Source: Prevotella veroralis DSM 19559 = JCM 6290
GTDB lineage: Bacteria; Bacteroidota; Bacteroidia; Bacteroidales; Bacteroidaceae
Assembly: GCF_000377625.1 (NCBI RefSeq)
Contig: NZ_KB898330.1
Coordinates: 134,692 to 198,691, forward strand
Length of the DNA: 64,000 nt
Direction of reading: 5' to 3'
Part shown: positions 55,789 through 64,000 of the stretch, piece by piece
Numbering within the stretch: the first letter of the stretch is position 1
Layout: every line of letters starts with the position of its first letter
Translations under genes and position numbers: made by a program
The notes under the pieces: model-generated
What the model saw: only the letters and a program-made list of their open reading frames with translations
Database searches by the model: none
What the model was told of the DNA's origin: nothing

Positions 55789-58700
55789 TTACAACTTACT
55801 CTCAACCCACTTACGTGCATTGACGAAGGCCTCAATCCATGGCGTTATCTCGTCTTTTCGACGCTCACGAGGATAGTAAGCCTGCTGCCAAGGGAATATA
55901 GATCGCTCCAAGTGAGGCATCATTGCGAGGTGACGACCATCCTGTGAGCAGATTCCTGCGACGTTATAATCGGAGCCATTAGGGTTGCCTGGATACTCTG
56001 CATAGTTGTATTTCGCAACAATGTTGTACTTGTCTTCTGCCTCTGGGAGATAGAAGCGTCCCTCTCCGTGTGCTACCCATATACCGAGTTTGTTACCGCT
56101 CAAAGAACCGAACATCACACTATTGTTCTGTGGAATGGTCAAGTTCAAGAATGAACTCTCAAACTTCTTGCTGGTATTGTGGCAGAGGTGTGCACGATGC
56201 TTATGCTCTGGATTGATGAGGTTCAGTTCCACCATCAACTGACAACCATTGCAGATACCGAGTGAAAGGGTATCCTCACGTGCATAGAAGCGGTCGAGTG
56301 CTTGCTTAGCCTTAGGGTTATAGAGGAATGCACCAGCCCATCCCTTAGCAGAACCGAGCACGTCAGAGTTGGAGAAACCGCCGCAGAAGACAATCATATT
56401 CACCTCTTCCAACGTCTCACGACCACTGATGAGGTCGGTCATAGTGACATCTTTCACCTCGAAACCAGCTAAGTAAAGTGCATAAGCCATCTCTCTTTCA
56501 CCATTAGTACCCTTTTCACGGATAATAGCAGCCTTTGGCGTTGCATGGTTCGTGGCAGATTCTGATGACTTCCATCGGTCTGCATCCAATCCATATTGCT
56601 TGAGCGTTCCAGTGAAGTCAGCGTTGAATTTCATTTCTATAGGCTGCTTCTTATAGTTCGTGTAACGCTTCTTCGCCATACCATTCATGCTCTGCTTACG
56701 ATCGAGCAAGTAAGAGGTCTTATACCATGTCTCACGCATTGTATCAATATCGAGTTCTACCATCCATTTGCCATCAGCTATGTTAAGCACACGTTGATTG
56801 ATTTGTGGAGTACCGATACATGCGAATCCAATGCAATTCTCTTGTAAGAATGCTTGTACATCATCCTTATGCTCATCCGCAACCTGTATTACTACACCTG
56901 GATTCTCTGCGAACAACTTCTTGATAACATCATTGCCTTGGATGTTCTGAAGGTCAATATGCAATCCACCTTCTGTATTGGCAAAGGTCATCTCAAGCAA
57001 TGTTGTGATCAAACCACCGGCCGAGATATCGTGTCCTGCGAGTATCCATCCACGACGGATAAGCTCTTGAATGGCGTCGAAACAGTCGCAGAAGTATTGT
57101 GGTTCTTTGATAGTTGGAACGTCACTACCTATCTTTCCGAGACTTTGGGTGAATGCGGAACCTCCTAAACGTTGCTCATCAAAACTGAAATCGATATGAT
57201 AGATGTGGCTATTCTCATCGTTCACAAGTACTGGAGAAACTACCTGACGAACATCACTTACCTCACCACCGCTCGTCACGATGACCGTTCCCGGAGAGAT
57301 AATCTTGTCTCCATTAGGATATTGCTGGGTCAGAGAGAGCGAGTCCTTACCTGTTGGAACGTTCACACCGATAGCACAACAGAAGTCGGATAGAGCCTTA
57401 ACTGCGCTGTAAAGGCGTGCATCTTCACCCTTCTGTGAGCGACAAGGCCACATCCAGTTAGCCGATAAGCTGAGGCTGTCCATGCCGTCAGCCAATGGTG
57501 CCCAAACTATGTTCGTCAATGATTCAGCAACGGATAATACGGAGCCTGCCTCTGGTGATGCAAGACCTGCCTGAGGCGCATGACCGAGTGCTGTGGCTAT
57601 ACCCTTATGCCCACGATAGTCCAATGCTACGACACCACAATCCGATAGTGGGAGTTGTATCTCACCCTGGCATTGCTGTCTTGCTACCTTACCCGTGACA
57701 GAGCGGTCTACCTTGTTTGTCAACCAGTCCTTACATGCAACGGCTTCCAGTTGGAGCACACGTTGGATGTACTCTTCCACCTTATTTATATTATAAGAGG
57801 CGTCTTCATATTTGCGAATGACAGTCTCATCCTTCATAATTGTCTTAGGAGAATGACCGAACATCTGTGCTACGTCGAGGTCGAAAGGTTTAACACCATC
57901 ACCCTGAACGAACGAGAAGTGAGCGTCGCCAGTGGTCTCACCAACAACATACATAGGTGCACGCTCACGCTCAGCAATCTTCTTTACGTGTTCGAGATGC
58001 TTCTCATCAATAAGTAAGCCCATGCGCTCTTGTGACTCATTGGCTATAATCTCTTTCGCACTAAGTGTCTTGTCGCCGATAGGAAGTTGGGTCATATCTA
58101 TCTTGCCACCACAATCTTCAACTAATTCACTCAAGCAGTTTAAGTGACCTGCAGAACCATGGTCATGGATGGAAACAACTGGGTTGTTGTCCTCTTCTAC
58201 CAATGCACGCACAAGGTTATAAGCACGTTTCTGCATCTCTGGGTTAGCACGCTGTATGGCATTCAACTCGATACCATTTGAGTAACGACCCGTATCAACA
58301 GATGAAACGGAACCGCCACCTAAACCGATACGATAGTTATCGCCACCTACAACAACAACCTTATTCCCTGCCTGTGGTTCGCCCTTTAGGCAGTCACGTT
58401 TGGTACCATAACCAACACCGCCAGCCAACATAATGACCTTATCATAAGCATATTTCTCGCCATTCTCTTGGTGTTCAAAGGTGAGGAGCGAACCCGTAAT
58501 CAATGGTTGACCGAACTTGTTACCGAAGTCGCTCGCACCATTTGATGCCTTGATAAGGATTTGTTCAGGTGTCTGATAGAGCCATTGACGAACGGGCAAT
58601 ATGTCTTCCCAATCTCTAAGAGCAGGCGTTGAATTATCGTCATCTTTAAGTCGTGGGTAGGCAGTCATATATACTGCAGTACCTGCGATAGGCCATGAAC

Positions 58701-59535
58701 CAACACCGCCACCCATACGGTCGCGTATCTCACCACCTGTTCCTGTTGCGGCACCATTGAATGGTTCAACCGTAGTAGGGAAGTTATGCGTCTCTGCCTT
58801 GAGTGAGATTACACTCTCAATAGGCTTTACGCGGAAGTAATCCGATACACTTTGATTGGCTGGAGCAAATTGTTCTATCTCTGGTCCTTGTGCAAAGGCG
58901 ACATTGTCCTTATAGGCTGACAGAATCTTTCCTGGGTTCTCTTTCGTTGTCTTCTTGATGAGGCTAAAGAGACTACTCTCCATTACTTTGCCATCAATGA
59001 CGAACTCTCCTCCGAATATCTTATGGCGGCAATGCTCGGAGTTAATCTGTGCGAAACCAAATATCTCAGAGTCTGTTAGAGGGCGACCATTTTGCTTTTC
59101 AATCTTATGAAGGTATTCCATCTCTTCGGGAGAGAGCGCAAGACCTTCTTCTTCATTGAACTTCTCTAAGTCGTCCACATGCTTGATGGGTTCTGGCTCA
59201 TGGTTAACAGTGAAGATAGATTGGTCTAATCCATCATACATACGTTGCAACATCGGGTCGTAATCAGCCTCTTTGCTGCTTACAGGGAAGTACTCCTCTA
59301 TACGCAAAATGCCGTCAAGACTCATGTTTTGAGTAATCTCGACGGCATTTGTACTCCATGGAGTTATCATTTCACGACGTGGCCCTACATAGTAACCTTG
59401 CAATGATTCTTCATTCTGCAAGTAGGTGGCGTCGCCGTAAAGCCAGCAAAGTTCGTTGATTTCTGCGTTAGACAAAGCATGATCTACTTCTGTAGCAATC
59501 ACGCTCTTGGACTGAGTTCTGAAGAAAAGAATCAT
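55789..59535 (-). CDS. purL: Phosphoribosylformylglycinamidine synthase PurL (large single-chain form)
   Basis: Converts FGAR, glutamine and ATP to FGAM in purine synthesis. At 1248 residues it is the fused form. The N-terminal and linker regions contain FAQINSEHCRHKIF; the FGAM synthase core has ETHNFPTTVEPFNGAATGTG; the C-terminal glutaminase has LGICNGCQLMVEL with its nucleophilic Cys and a late His/Glu pair in MMPHLERSIFPWQ. A TATCTTTG -7 box lies upstream. Transcribed alone towards copy B of the palindromic element. Confidence 0.96.
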   Translation of the reverse strand: MILFFRTQSKSVIATEVDHALSNAEINELCWLYGDATYLQNEESLQGYYVGPRREMITPWSTNAVEITQNMSLDGILRIEEYFPVSSKEADYDPMLQRMYDGLDQSIFTVNHEPEPIKHVDDLEKFNEEEGLALSPEEMEYLHKIEKQNGRPLTDSEIFGFAQINSEHCRHKIFGGEFVIDGKVMESSLFSLIKKTTKENPGKILSAYKDNVAFAQGPEIEQFAPANQSVSDYFRVKPIESVISLKAETHNFPTTVEPFNGAATGTGGEIRDRMGGGVGSWPIAGTAVYMTAYPRLKDDDNSTPALRDWEDILPVRQWLYQTPEQILIKASNGASDFGNKFGQPLITGSLLTFEHQENGEKYAYDKVIMLAGGVGYGTKRDCLKGEPQAGNKVVVVGGDNYRIGLGGGSVSSVDTGRYSNGIELNAIQRANPEMQKRAYNLVRALVEEDNNPVVSIHDHGSAGHLNCLSELVEDCGGKIDMTQLPIGDKTLSAKEIIANESQERMGLLIDEKHLEHVKKIAERERAPMYVVGETTGDAHFSFVQGDGVKPFDLDVAQMFGHSPKTIMKDETVIRKYEDASYNINKVEEYIQRVLQLEAVACKDWLTNKVDRSVTGKVARQQCQGEIQLPLSDCGVVALDYRGHKGIATALGHAPQAGLASPEAGSVLSVAESLTNIVWAPLADGMDSLSLSANWMWPCRSQKGEDARLYSAVKALSDFCCAIGVNVPTGKDSLSLTQQYPNGDKIISPGTVIVTSGGEVSDVRQVVSPVLVNDENSHIYHIDFSFDEQRLGGSAFTQSLGKIGSDVPTIKEPQYFCDCFDAIQELIRRGWILAGHDISAGGLITTLLEMTFANTEGGLHIDLQNIQGNDVIKKLFAENPGVVIQVADEHKDDVQAFLQENCIGFACIGTPQINQRVLNIADGKWMVELDIDTMRETWYKTSYLLDRKQSMNGMAKKRYTNYKKQPIEMKFNADFTGTLKQYGLDADRWKSSESATNHATPKAAIIREKGTNGEREMAYALYLAGFEVKDVTMTDLISGRETLEEVNMIVFCGGFSNSDVLGSAKGWAGAFLYNPKAKQALDRFYAREDTLSLGICNGCQLMVELNLINPEHKHRAHLCHNTSKKFESSFLNLTIPQNNSVMFGSLSGNKLGIWVAHGEGRFYLPEAEDKYNIVAKYNYAEYPGNPNGSDYNVAGICSQDGRHLAMMPHLERSIFPWQQAYYPRERRKDEITPWIEAFVNARKWVESKL

Positions 59536-59570
59536 AGTCTTTATATAAAAATTGGTGTAACTTCTGTTTG

Positions 59571-59578
59571 CAAAGATA
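59571..59578 (-). promoter_or_regulatory. Putative -7 box of purL
   Basis: Minus-strand TATCTTTG, 35 bases before the purL ATG; no TTG at the usual -33 spacing. No purine riboswitch fold is apparent in this short leader. Confidence 0.5.
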
Positions 59579-59824
59579 CTATTTTCTTTGGATATATGAC
59601 TTGTCTACAAGTGTTTTTTGCGGTACAAGATATTTGCTTTGAGATAGATTTTTATTATAAGGTGGTATCAACTCATTCTGTTTTGCTATTGATCTAACAT
59701 TGATAATAAGGTATGATATGTACTTGGAAGGTGGAGATGGTGTGTTATCATGCTATCTAAAGAGAATAAAAAGGAACTTGTTAGTGGTTTATTGCCATTT
59801 ATATTTAAATTGTTGCTATTAATA

Positions 59825-59855
59825 TTGTTTGTATCGAAATATAGTAGTAAATTTG
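59825..59855 (+). promoter_or_regulatory. Promoter of BspA module 2
   Basis: TTG (59825-59827), 20 bases, TAAATTTG (59848-59855). Predicted start near 59862 gives a leader of about 200 bases before the ATG at 60060, long for this genome. The rest of the gap 59579-59824 is AT-rich and I see no gene in it. Confidence 0.65.
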
Positions 59856-60059
59856 CAACGTGATGTATTTAATCAGCAAAATTTTGGCGTTCGTACCATT
59901 ACGAGGCGTAATGATAAAACGCTAAAGGAAGAATTTCTCGTATTGTATCATAATAATCGGTATTGCAGTATATTGATATTGGTGATATTAAAGAAATTGT
60001 TTTTATTGATAACAGGAACCACTGCATTTTAAGTAATAAATATAATCCCTATAAAAAGA

Positions 60060-62051
60060 ATGAAACGTATTTTTGTTTTAGGCATTATGCTCATGACAAT
60101 GATCATGGCGTATGCAGATCCAACAACTGAGATGAAAGGCGACACGCTTGTCATCACTGTAAAAGCTAATGGAGACTTGGCTGTAAGTAATTTCTCAGAT
60201 GCACAGAAGAATTCTACTAAGGTTAAGATTATCACAGCTAATGGTGTGAAGATATCGAAGAACGATTGGGATAGTTTCTTCGGTACTGATTATACGACAC
60301 CGACTTTCTCTAAGATTACAGACTTGAATTTGGCTTTGGCAGAGTTTGAGAATGATGATGTGCTTAAGACTCTGGGTTTTAATTCTCCTAAGCTGAATGA
60401 TGGGAGGCAGCTTGGTGAACTTGTTCTTCCAGAGAGTATTCATGAAACCAAGTTCTCATTTGACGATAATCAAAGCAAGTGGACAAGTGTAGTTTTCCCC
60501 AACGCTACTAAAGAGGTAAATAAGGGAACAACGGTGATTGCTGCAAACGTCTTTACTAATGAAGAGTGAATTCAGAAGCTAACTATTGGTACGAGTGTCA
60601 AGTCTATTGGTGTACAAGCCTTTAATGGTTGTAAGAATCTCAAAACAGTGGATTTCCTGTATGGTATACAGCGGATTGATAAGCAGGCGTTTTGGGGCTG
60701 TACTGGACTGACTCGGGTGATTCTGCCCGAGAGTCTTGAGGAGATTGGAGAGGGGGCTTTTGAGAGTTGTAAGAACATCACAACGCTTCGCCTGCCGAAC
60801 TCATTGAAGACCATTAGGAAAGAAGCTTTTGAAGGAACAGGAATTAAGACTGTTGTTATCCCTGAAAGTGTAGAACTGATCGAGAGTCAGGCATTCGGTG
60901 GAAATGGTTCTCCTCTGACAGATGTGTATGTGCTTGGAAGTAATACGAAAGCAGCTTTACAAGCTTTCCAGCCAACGGGTTACACTTATGGTTATTCTTA
61001 TAATGGTACAGGCAAGGGCGAACGTGTGCAACTCAAAGATTTTACAACGAGCACAGGTCGTTATACGATATTGCATTACCCAGAGGGTGCGTATGAGAAG
61101 TATGTCAACAAATACACTCAAGTGATAGGTACAGATGAGTATGCAAAATCTGGTTATCCTGAATATTATAATCGTTGGGTGGTTGATGCTGAAAATAATA
61201 AATATCCTGTACAAGACTATGGACTATTCACCAATCCCAGTGGTGACTTCGCTGGTTGGAATGAATTCATGCTCACTGGTAAACTGAAAAATATAGAAAA
61301 GGACGAACGACTTGTTGAAGGTAAGTGGTATTCAGTCTGCTTCCCGTTCAATTTAACAGAAGAGCAGATTAAAAATGCTTTTGGAGATGCCACAGAAGTA
61401 TGCGAGTTCAGCGGTGTGAAGAGAGAGAATGATCCACTTGCTGCTGGTAAGAAATATATCACCTTGCAATTCAAGACACCAGTAAAGGATATGAAGGCAC
61501 ACCATCCTTACATGATTCATCCAGGTTTACATCATGCCAAGAATAACGTCATAGTTGGTGTGACTAAAGATGATGATACTGACAATGATAACTATGCCAA
61601 GAAACTGAAAGAACAGAGTGTAAGCCATGTTTGTGACGGCATAACATATACTTTCATTGGTAACCATACGGCAGAAGTAAATGTTCCGATGTATAGCTAC
61701 TATTATTATTCTGGTAATGATGCAAGGTGGGAGAATGCCTTTTATAAAACGTATTACACTGGTGTTGTCTTTACTCCGCAAACGGCTATCGTTAAGCTCG
61801 AGAAAGACAATGGTGCATCAGCTAGCACTGCTAAGCAGATTTATTATGAGCATGGCTTCCTTAATTTGGATGATTCGAGTACAACGGGAATCAATACACT
61901 CCCTGCAACTGATACATCAGTATCATCCCCTGTTAGTAATAACAACGTTTATAGTGTCTATGGGCAGATTGTTCGCCGTGGTACGACAAGTCTCGAAGGA
62001 TTGCCTGCTGGACTGTATATTGTGAACGGAAAGAAGTATGTTGTCAGATAA
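60060..62051 (+). pseudogene. BspA-like LRR surface protein gene interrupted by an in-frame TGA
   Basis: The frame opens at ATG 60060 with a signal peptide (MKRIFVLGIMLMTMIMAYAD), runs to TGA at 60567-60569, and continues in the same frame to 62051, so it would encode 663 residues if the stop were read through. LRR_5 repeats occur on both sides; immediately after the stop comes IQKLTIGTSVKSIGVQAFNG, a repeat in perfect register. The end GLPAGLYIVNGKKYVVR is a Por-tail-like sorting sequence. One substitution explains the break, so it is a recent nonsense mutation, a recoded codon or a sequencing error. A small-peptide gene follows. Confidence 0.85.
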
Positions 62052-62074
62052 TTAACTATATAAAAACGAAAACA

Positions 62075-62287
62075 ATGAAAGCAATATATATTCGTCCGAC
62101 AATTGAGCAAATTACAGTAAATGTAGAGTCATTTCTTGCAGGAACAGGAACGGAAAAGGGTAAGTATGACATCGGTTCTGATTCTTCTCAATGGCCTAAA
62201 ACCGGTGGTATCCATGATGACTATGGGGACGGTCCTGATGTAAGTGGGGCGAAGAAGAATTTTTTTGAGAGTTCTTGGGAAGATTAA
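62075..62287 (+). CDS. Small acidic peptide paired with the BspA-like gene (module 2)
   Basis: 70 residues, no cysteine. MKAIYIRPTIEQITVNVESF aligns with the module 1 peptide (33792): Y-I-x-P-x-I-E, six residues, then E-S. The middle is Asp/Gly-rich, and the C-terminus FFESSWED parallels YSPWKD. The FLAGTG after the conserved part might be a cleavage region, as in leader peptides, but this is speculation. It lies 23 bases after the BspA stop. Neither peptide has a signal sequence, and I do not recognise the family. Confidence 0.7.
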   Translation: MKAIYIRPTIEQITVNVESFLAGTGTEKGKYDIGSDSSQWPKTGGIHDDYGDGPDVSGAKKNFFESSWED

Positions 62288-62307
62288 ATTTGTATGATAT
62301 TATAATA

Positions 62308-62340
62308 GAGGTGTGTCAGAAGTTTATTTTGACACACCTC
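62308..62340 (+). terminator. Hairpin ending BspA module 2
   Basis: GAGGTGTGTCA (62308-62318) pairs perfectly with TGACACACCTC (62330-62340), 20 bases after the small-peptide stop; no clear T tract follows. It sits in the same place as the module 1 hairpin. Confidence 0.6.
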
Positions 62341-62426
62341 CTCTATATGGAAGAAAATAAACTTCATGTGTTTTCTTTTGATCTGCTATTTCAAGTTAAA
62401 AATATCTAAACAGGCTATACTTCTGC

Positions 62427-62457
62427 TTGCTTTGTTCGCTTTTATAATATATCTTTG
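62427..62457 (+). promoter_or_regulatory. Promoter of the OmpA-like lipoprotein gene
   Basis: TTG (62427-62429), 20 bases, TATCTTTG (62450-62457). Predicted start near 62464 excludes the TTG codon at 62455 and supports the ATG at 62488 or 62494. Confidence 0.75.
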
Positions 62458-62487
62458 TGGCAGATATCAAAAAACGAAAATGGTTAT

Positions 62488-63354
62488 ATGAATATGAAAA
62501 AGAATTTTTTAATTATAATTTTAGCTGTTGGGACATTAACTTTCAGTAGCTGTGCCAGTAAGAAAGATTTGGAGAATTGCCGTGCGGAGAATAATCAGTT
62601 GACAGCAGATTATCAGAATGCGAAGGAGATAATAGCTGCTAATAACGCTCGCATTAAGAGCTTGGAGGATCAGTTGGCACAGGCTAGAGAGAGTGCAGCT
62701 GCATTACAGGGTAGTCTTGATAATAGTTTGAGAAATGCCAACTCAAACAATATTAACATCTCTAAGCTTGTTGACCAGATTAACGAGAGTAATCAGTATA
62801 TTCGCCATTTGGTTGAGGTGAAGTCTAAGAGTGATTCTTTGAATATGGTGCTGACAAACAATCTTACTCGCTCTTTGAGCCGTGAGGAGTTAAAGGAGGT
62901 TGATGTACAGGTTTTGAAAGGAGTTGTGTATATCTCTTTAGCTGATAATATGCTTTATAAGAGTGGTTCTTACGAGATTAACGATCGTGCCGAGCAGACT
63001 TTAAGTAAGATTGCTAAGATTATTACGGATTATAGTGATTATGATGTTTTGATCGAAGGCAATACTGATAATGTGCCAATCAATACGGCAAATGACAAGA
63101 TGAAGAATATTCGCAATAACTGGGATCTCTCTTGTTTGCGCGCTGCTTCTGTAGTACAATATCTGCAAGATCACTTCAATGTTAATCCTAAGCGTCTGAC
63201 AGCTGGTGGTCGTGGTGAGTATAACCCACTCGCAACTAACGATACTGAGTTGGGTAAGCAGCGTAACCGTCGTACACAGATTATCATTACTCCAAAACTT
63301 GATCAGTTCATGGATTTGATAGGTAAAGCTCCAGATTCAAATCAGACAAAGTAA
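62488..63354 (+). CDS. OmpA-family lipoprotein (Pal-like peptidoglycan-binding domain)
   Basis: 288 residues from ATG 62488 (or 286 from 62494). A lipoprotein signal ends in the lipobox FSSC (cysteine about residue 23). Residues about 25-135 form a coiled coil (NQLTADYQNAKEIIAANNAR). The OmpA C-terminal domain follows, with IEGNTDNVPINTANDKMKN, SCLRAASVVQYLQDHFNV and GKQRNRRTQIIITP, which bind meso-DAP peptidoglycan. It probably tethers the outer membrane to the wall. It has its own promoter and a strong terminator. It could also be called a YiaD/Pal-type protein. Confidence 0.92.
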   Translation: MNMKKNFLIIILAVGTLTFSSCASKKDLENCRAENNQLTADYQNAKEIIAANNARIKSLEDQLAQARESAAALQGSLDNSLRNANSNNINISKLVDQINESNQYIRHLVEVKSKSDSLNMVLTNNLTRSLSREELKEVDVQVLKGVVYISLADNMLYKSGSYEINDRAEQTLSKIAKIITDYSDYDVLIEGNTDNVPINTANDKMKNIRNNWDLSCLRAASVVQYLQDHFNVNPKRLTAGGRGEYNPLATNDTELGKQRNRRTQIIITPKLDQFMDLIGKAPDSNQTK

Positions 63355-63387
63355 GTTGTTAGAATAATTTGAGTTATTCTTATTTTT

Positions 63388-63426
63388 AATAATCCTGCCT
63401 ATTAAATTTTAGTGGGCAGGATTATT
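63388..63426 (+). terminator. Terminator of the OmpA-like gene
   Basis: Perfect 12-base stem AATAATCCTGCC (63388-63399) with GGCAGGATTATT (63415-63426), 15-base loop, located 34 bases after the stop; only a short T tract follows. Confidence 0.65.
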
Positions 63427-63673
63427 TGTGATAGTCTCCTCCTTTATAAGTCATTTATAATTCATCGAACTCACGTTAAACTAATGTTCACTAATGTTCT
63501 TTATAATACGCTTTGGGTTGTAGTCTTTTGTTTTGAGGTTTTTGTTTAAAAAGACCGATTTTGAGAATTGGTGCTTTGTGTGGACTAAAATGGTCTTTAA
63601 ATGGCTGTTCGAGTTGATGTATGTCAAATAGGGTTGCTTGTTTGTACTTTTTTGGAACTTTTTCTTCAAAAGA

Positions 63674-63705
63674 TTTGGAGGTTTGCTTTAAAGTCTATAC
63701 CTTTG
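63674..63705 (+). promoter_or_regulatory. rRNA operon promoter
   Basis: TTTG (63674-63677), 20 bases, TACCTTTG (63698-63705), then GCACTCG. Transcription should start near 63712, giving a 16S leader of about 250 bases. The region 63427-63961 holds this promoter and leader and no protein gene that I can support. Confidence 0.8.
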
Positions 63706-63961
63706 CACTCGCTTTCACGAAATAGGCAACCTGCTTATAACGTATAGGGTGATAAGAAAAGAGTTCTTTGAAAAGATTTACATAAACAGAGAAGTAGTAC
63801 AAGAAGCGTCGTTTGGTTATGAATCAAACAGATGGGTAAAAGAAACGAACCGATCAATTAATTGAATAGGTGCTTTTTAACTTGATACTTAAGGATAGGC
63901 ATTCTGATACAGAGACAAACGGATGGCTTGTATTTATATAAGTTGTCACAAATGATATTTT

Positions 63962-64000
<39 letters not shown>

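Noticed and set aside
59829..60032. 67-codon plus-strand frame upstream of BspA module 2.
   Set aside because: Its start lies between the -33 and -7 elements of the module promoter, and its composition looks random.
60567..60569. TGA as selenocysteine.
   Set aside because: No conserved Cys/Sec position is expected in LRR repeats, and no SECIS-like hairpin is evident just downstream.
60648..62051. The second half of the split BspA gene as an independent gene starting at 60648.
   Set aside because: It would begin in the middle of an LRR unit without a signal peptide, and the frame upstream back to the TGA encodes good LRR sequence.

Overview
The window looks like a chromosomal segment of an oral-type Prevotella (Bacteroidota, Bacteroidales). 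Supporting signs are a Bacteroidales-order dcw cluster, type III glutamine synthetase, BspA-like leucine-rich-repeat surface proteins with a Por-tail-like C-terminus, a glycine-lipid-type acyltransferase pair, and promoters of the Bacteroidota form TTG-N19/21-TAnnTTTG. No phage, IS transposase, CRISPR array or tRNA gene was seen. The window ends in the first 39 bases of a 16S rRNA gene.

Layout. 1-15,135 (minus): the cell wall and division cluster, transcribed mraZ-rsmH-ftsL-ftsI-murE-mraY-murD-ftsW-murG-murC-ftsQ-ftsA, with ftsA cut by the window edge and no murF or ddl inside. 15,317-17,250 (plus): two acyltransferase genes resembling GlsA/GlsB. 17,612-24,473 (mostly minus): glnN, a Pif1-like helicase, a TIGR02757 protein and a Bcp peroxiredoxin. 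Among them lie three short candidate transcripts, one encoding a 29-residue hydrophobic peptide from an rRNA-like promoter. 24,920-27,096: an M13 metallopeptidase. 27,210-29,895 (minus): LicD, a TarI/IspD-like cytidylyltransferase and an NAD-dependent epimerase/reductase, probably making and transferring a CDP-activated polyol or sugar.

30,336-34,036 (plus): a BspA-like protein followed 15 bases later by a 61-residue acidic peptide. 34,179-42,926 (plus): an envelope-modification block with a phosphoethanolamine-type transferase, two acyltransferase-3 proteins, a UbiA-HAD-GtrA trio resembling polyprenyl-phosphate-pentose synthesis, and two tandem paralogous polytopic membrane proteins. 43,012-45,415 (minus): a GT2 glycosyltransferase and a Wzx-like flippase. 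45,441-45,907 and 55,330-55,786 are two copies of a roughly 460-base intergenic palindromic element. Between them lie an AraC regulator, nadD-gmk-yicC (minus) and tsaB-DUF4290-murA-rimM-dxr-rseP (plus); purL (minus) follows the second copy.

59,825-62,340 (plus) is a second BspA-plus-small-peptide module, whose BspA gene is split by one in-frame TGA. An OmpA-like lipoprotein and the rRNA operon promoter and leader follow.

The least explained items are the duplicated BspA/small-acidic-peptide module, the rRNA-promoter-driven 29-residue peptide transcript, two other candidate small RNAs, a four-unit palindrome array between murA and rimM, and the envelope glycan machinery (CDP-polyol/LicD plus UbiA-HAD-GtrA). 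MurA carries Asp instead of the usual active-site Cys, which predicts fosfomycin insensitivity.
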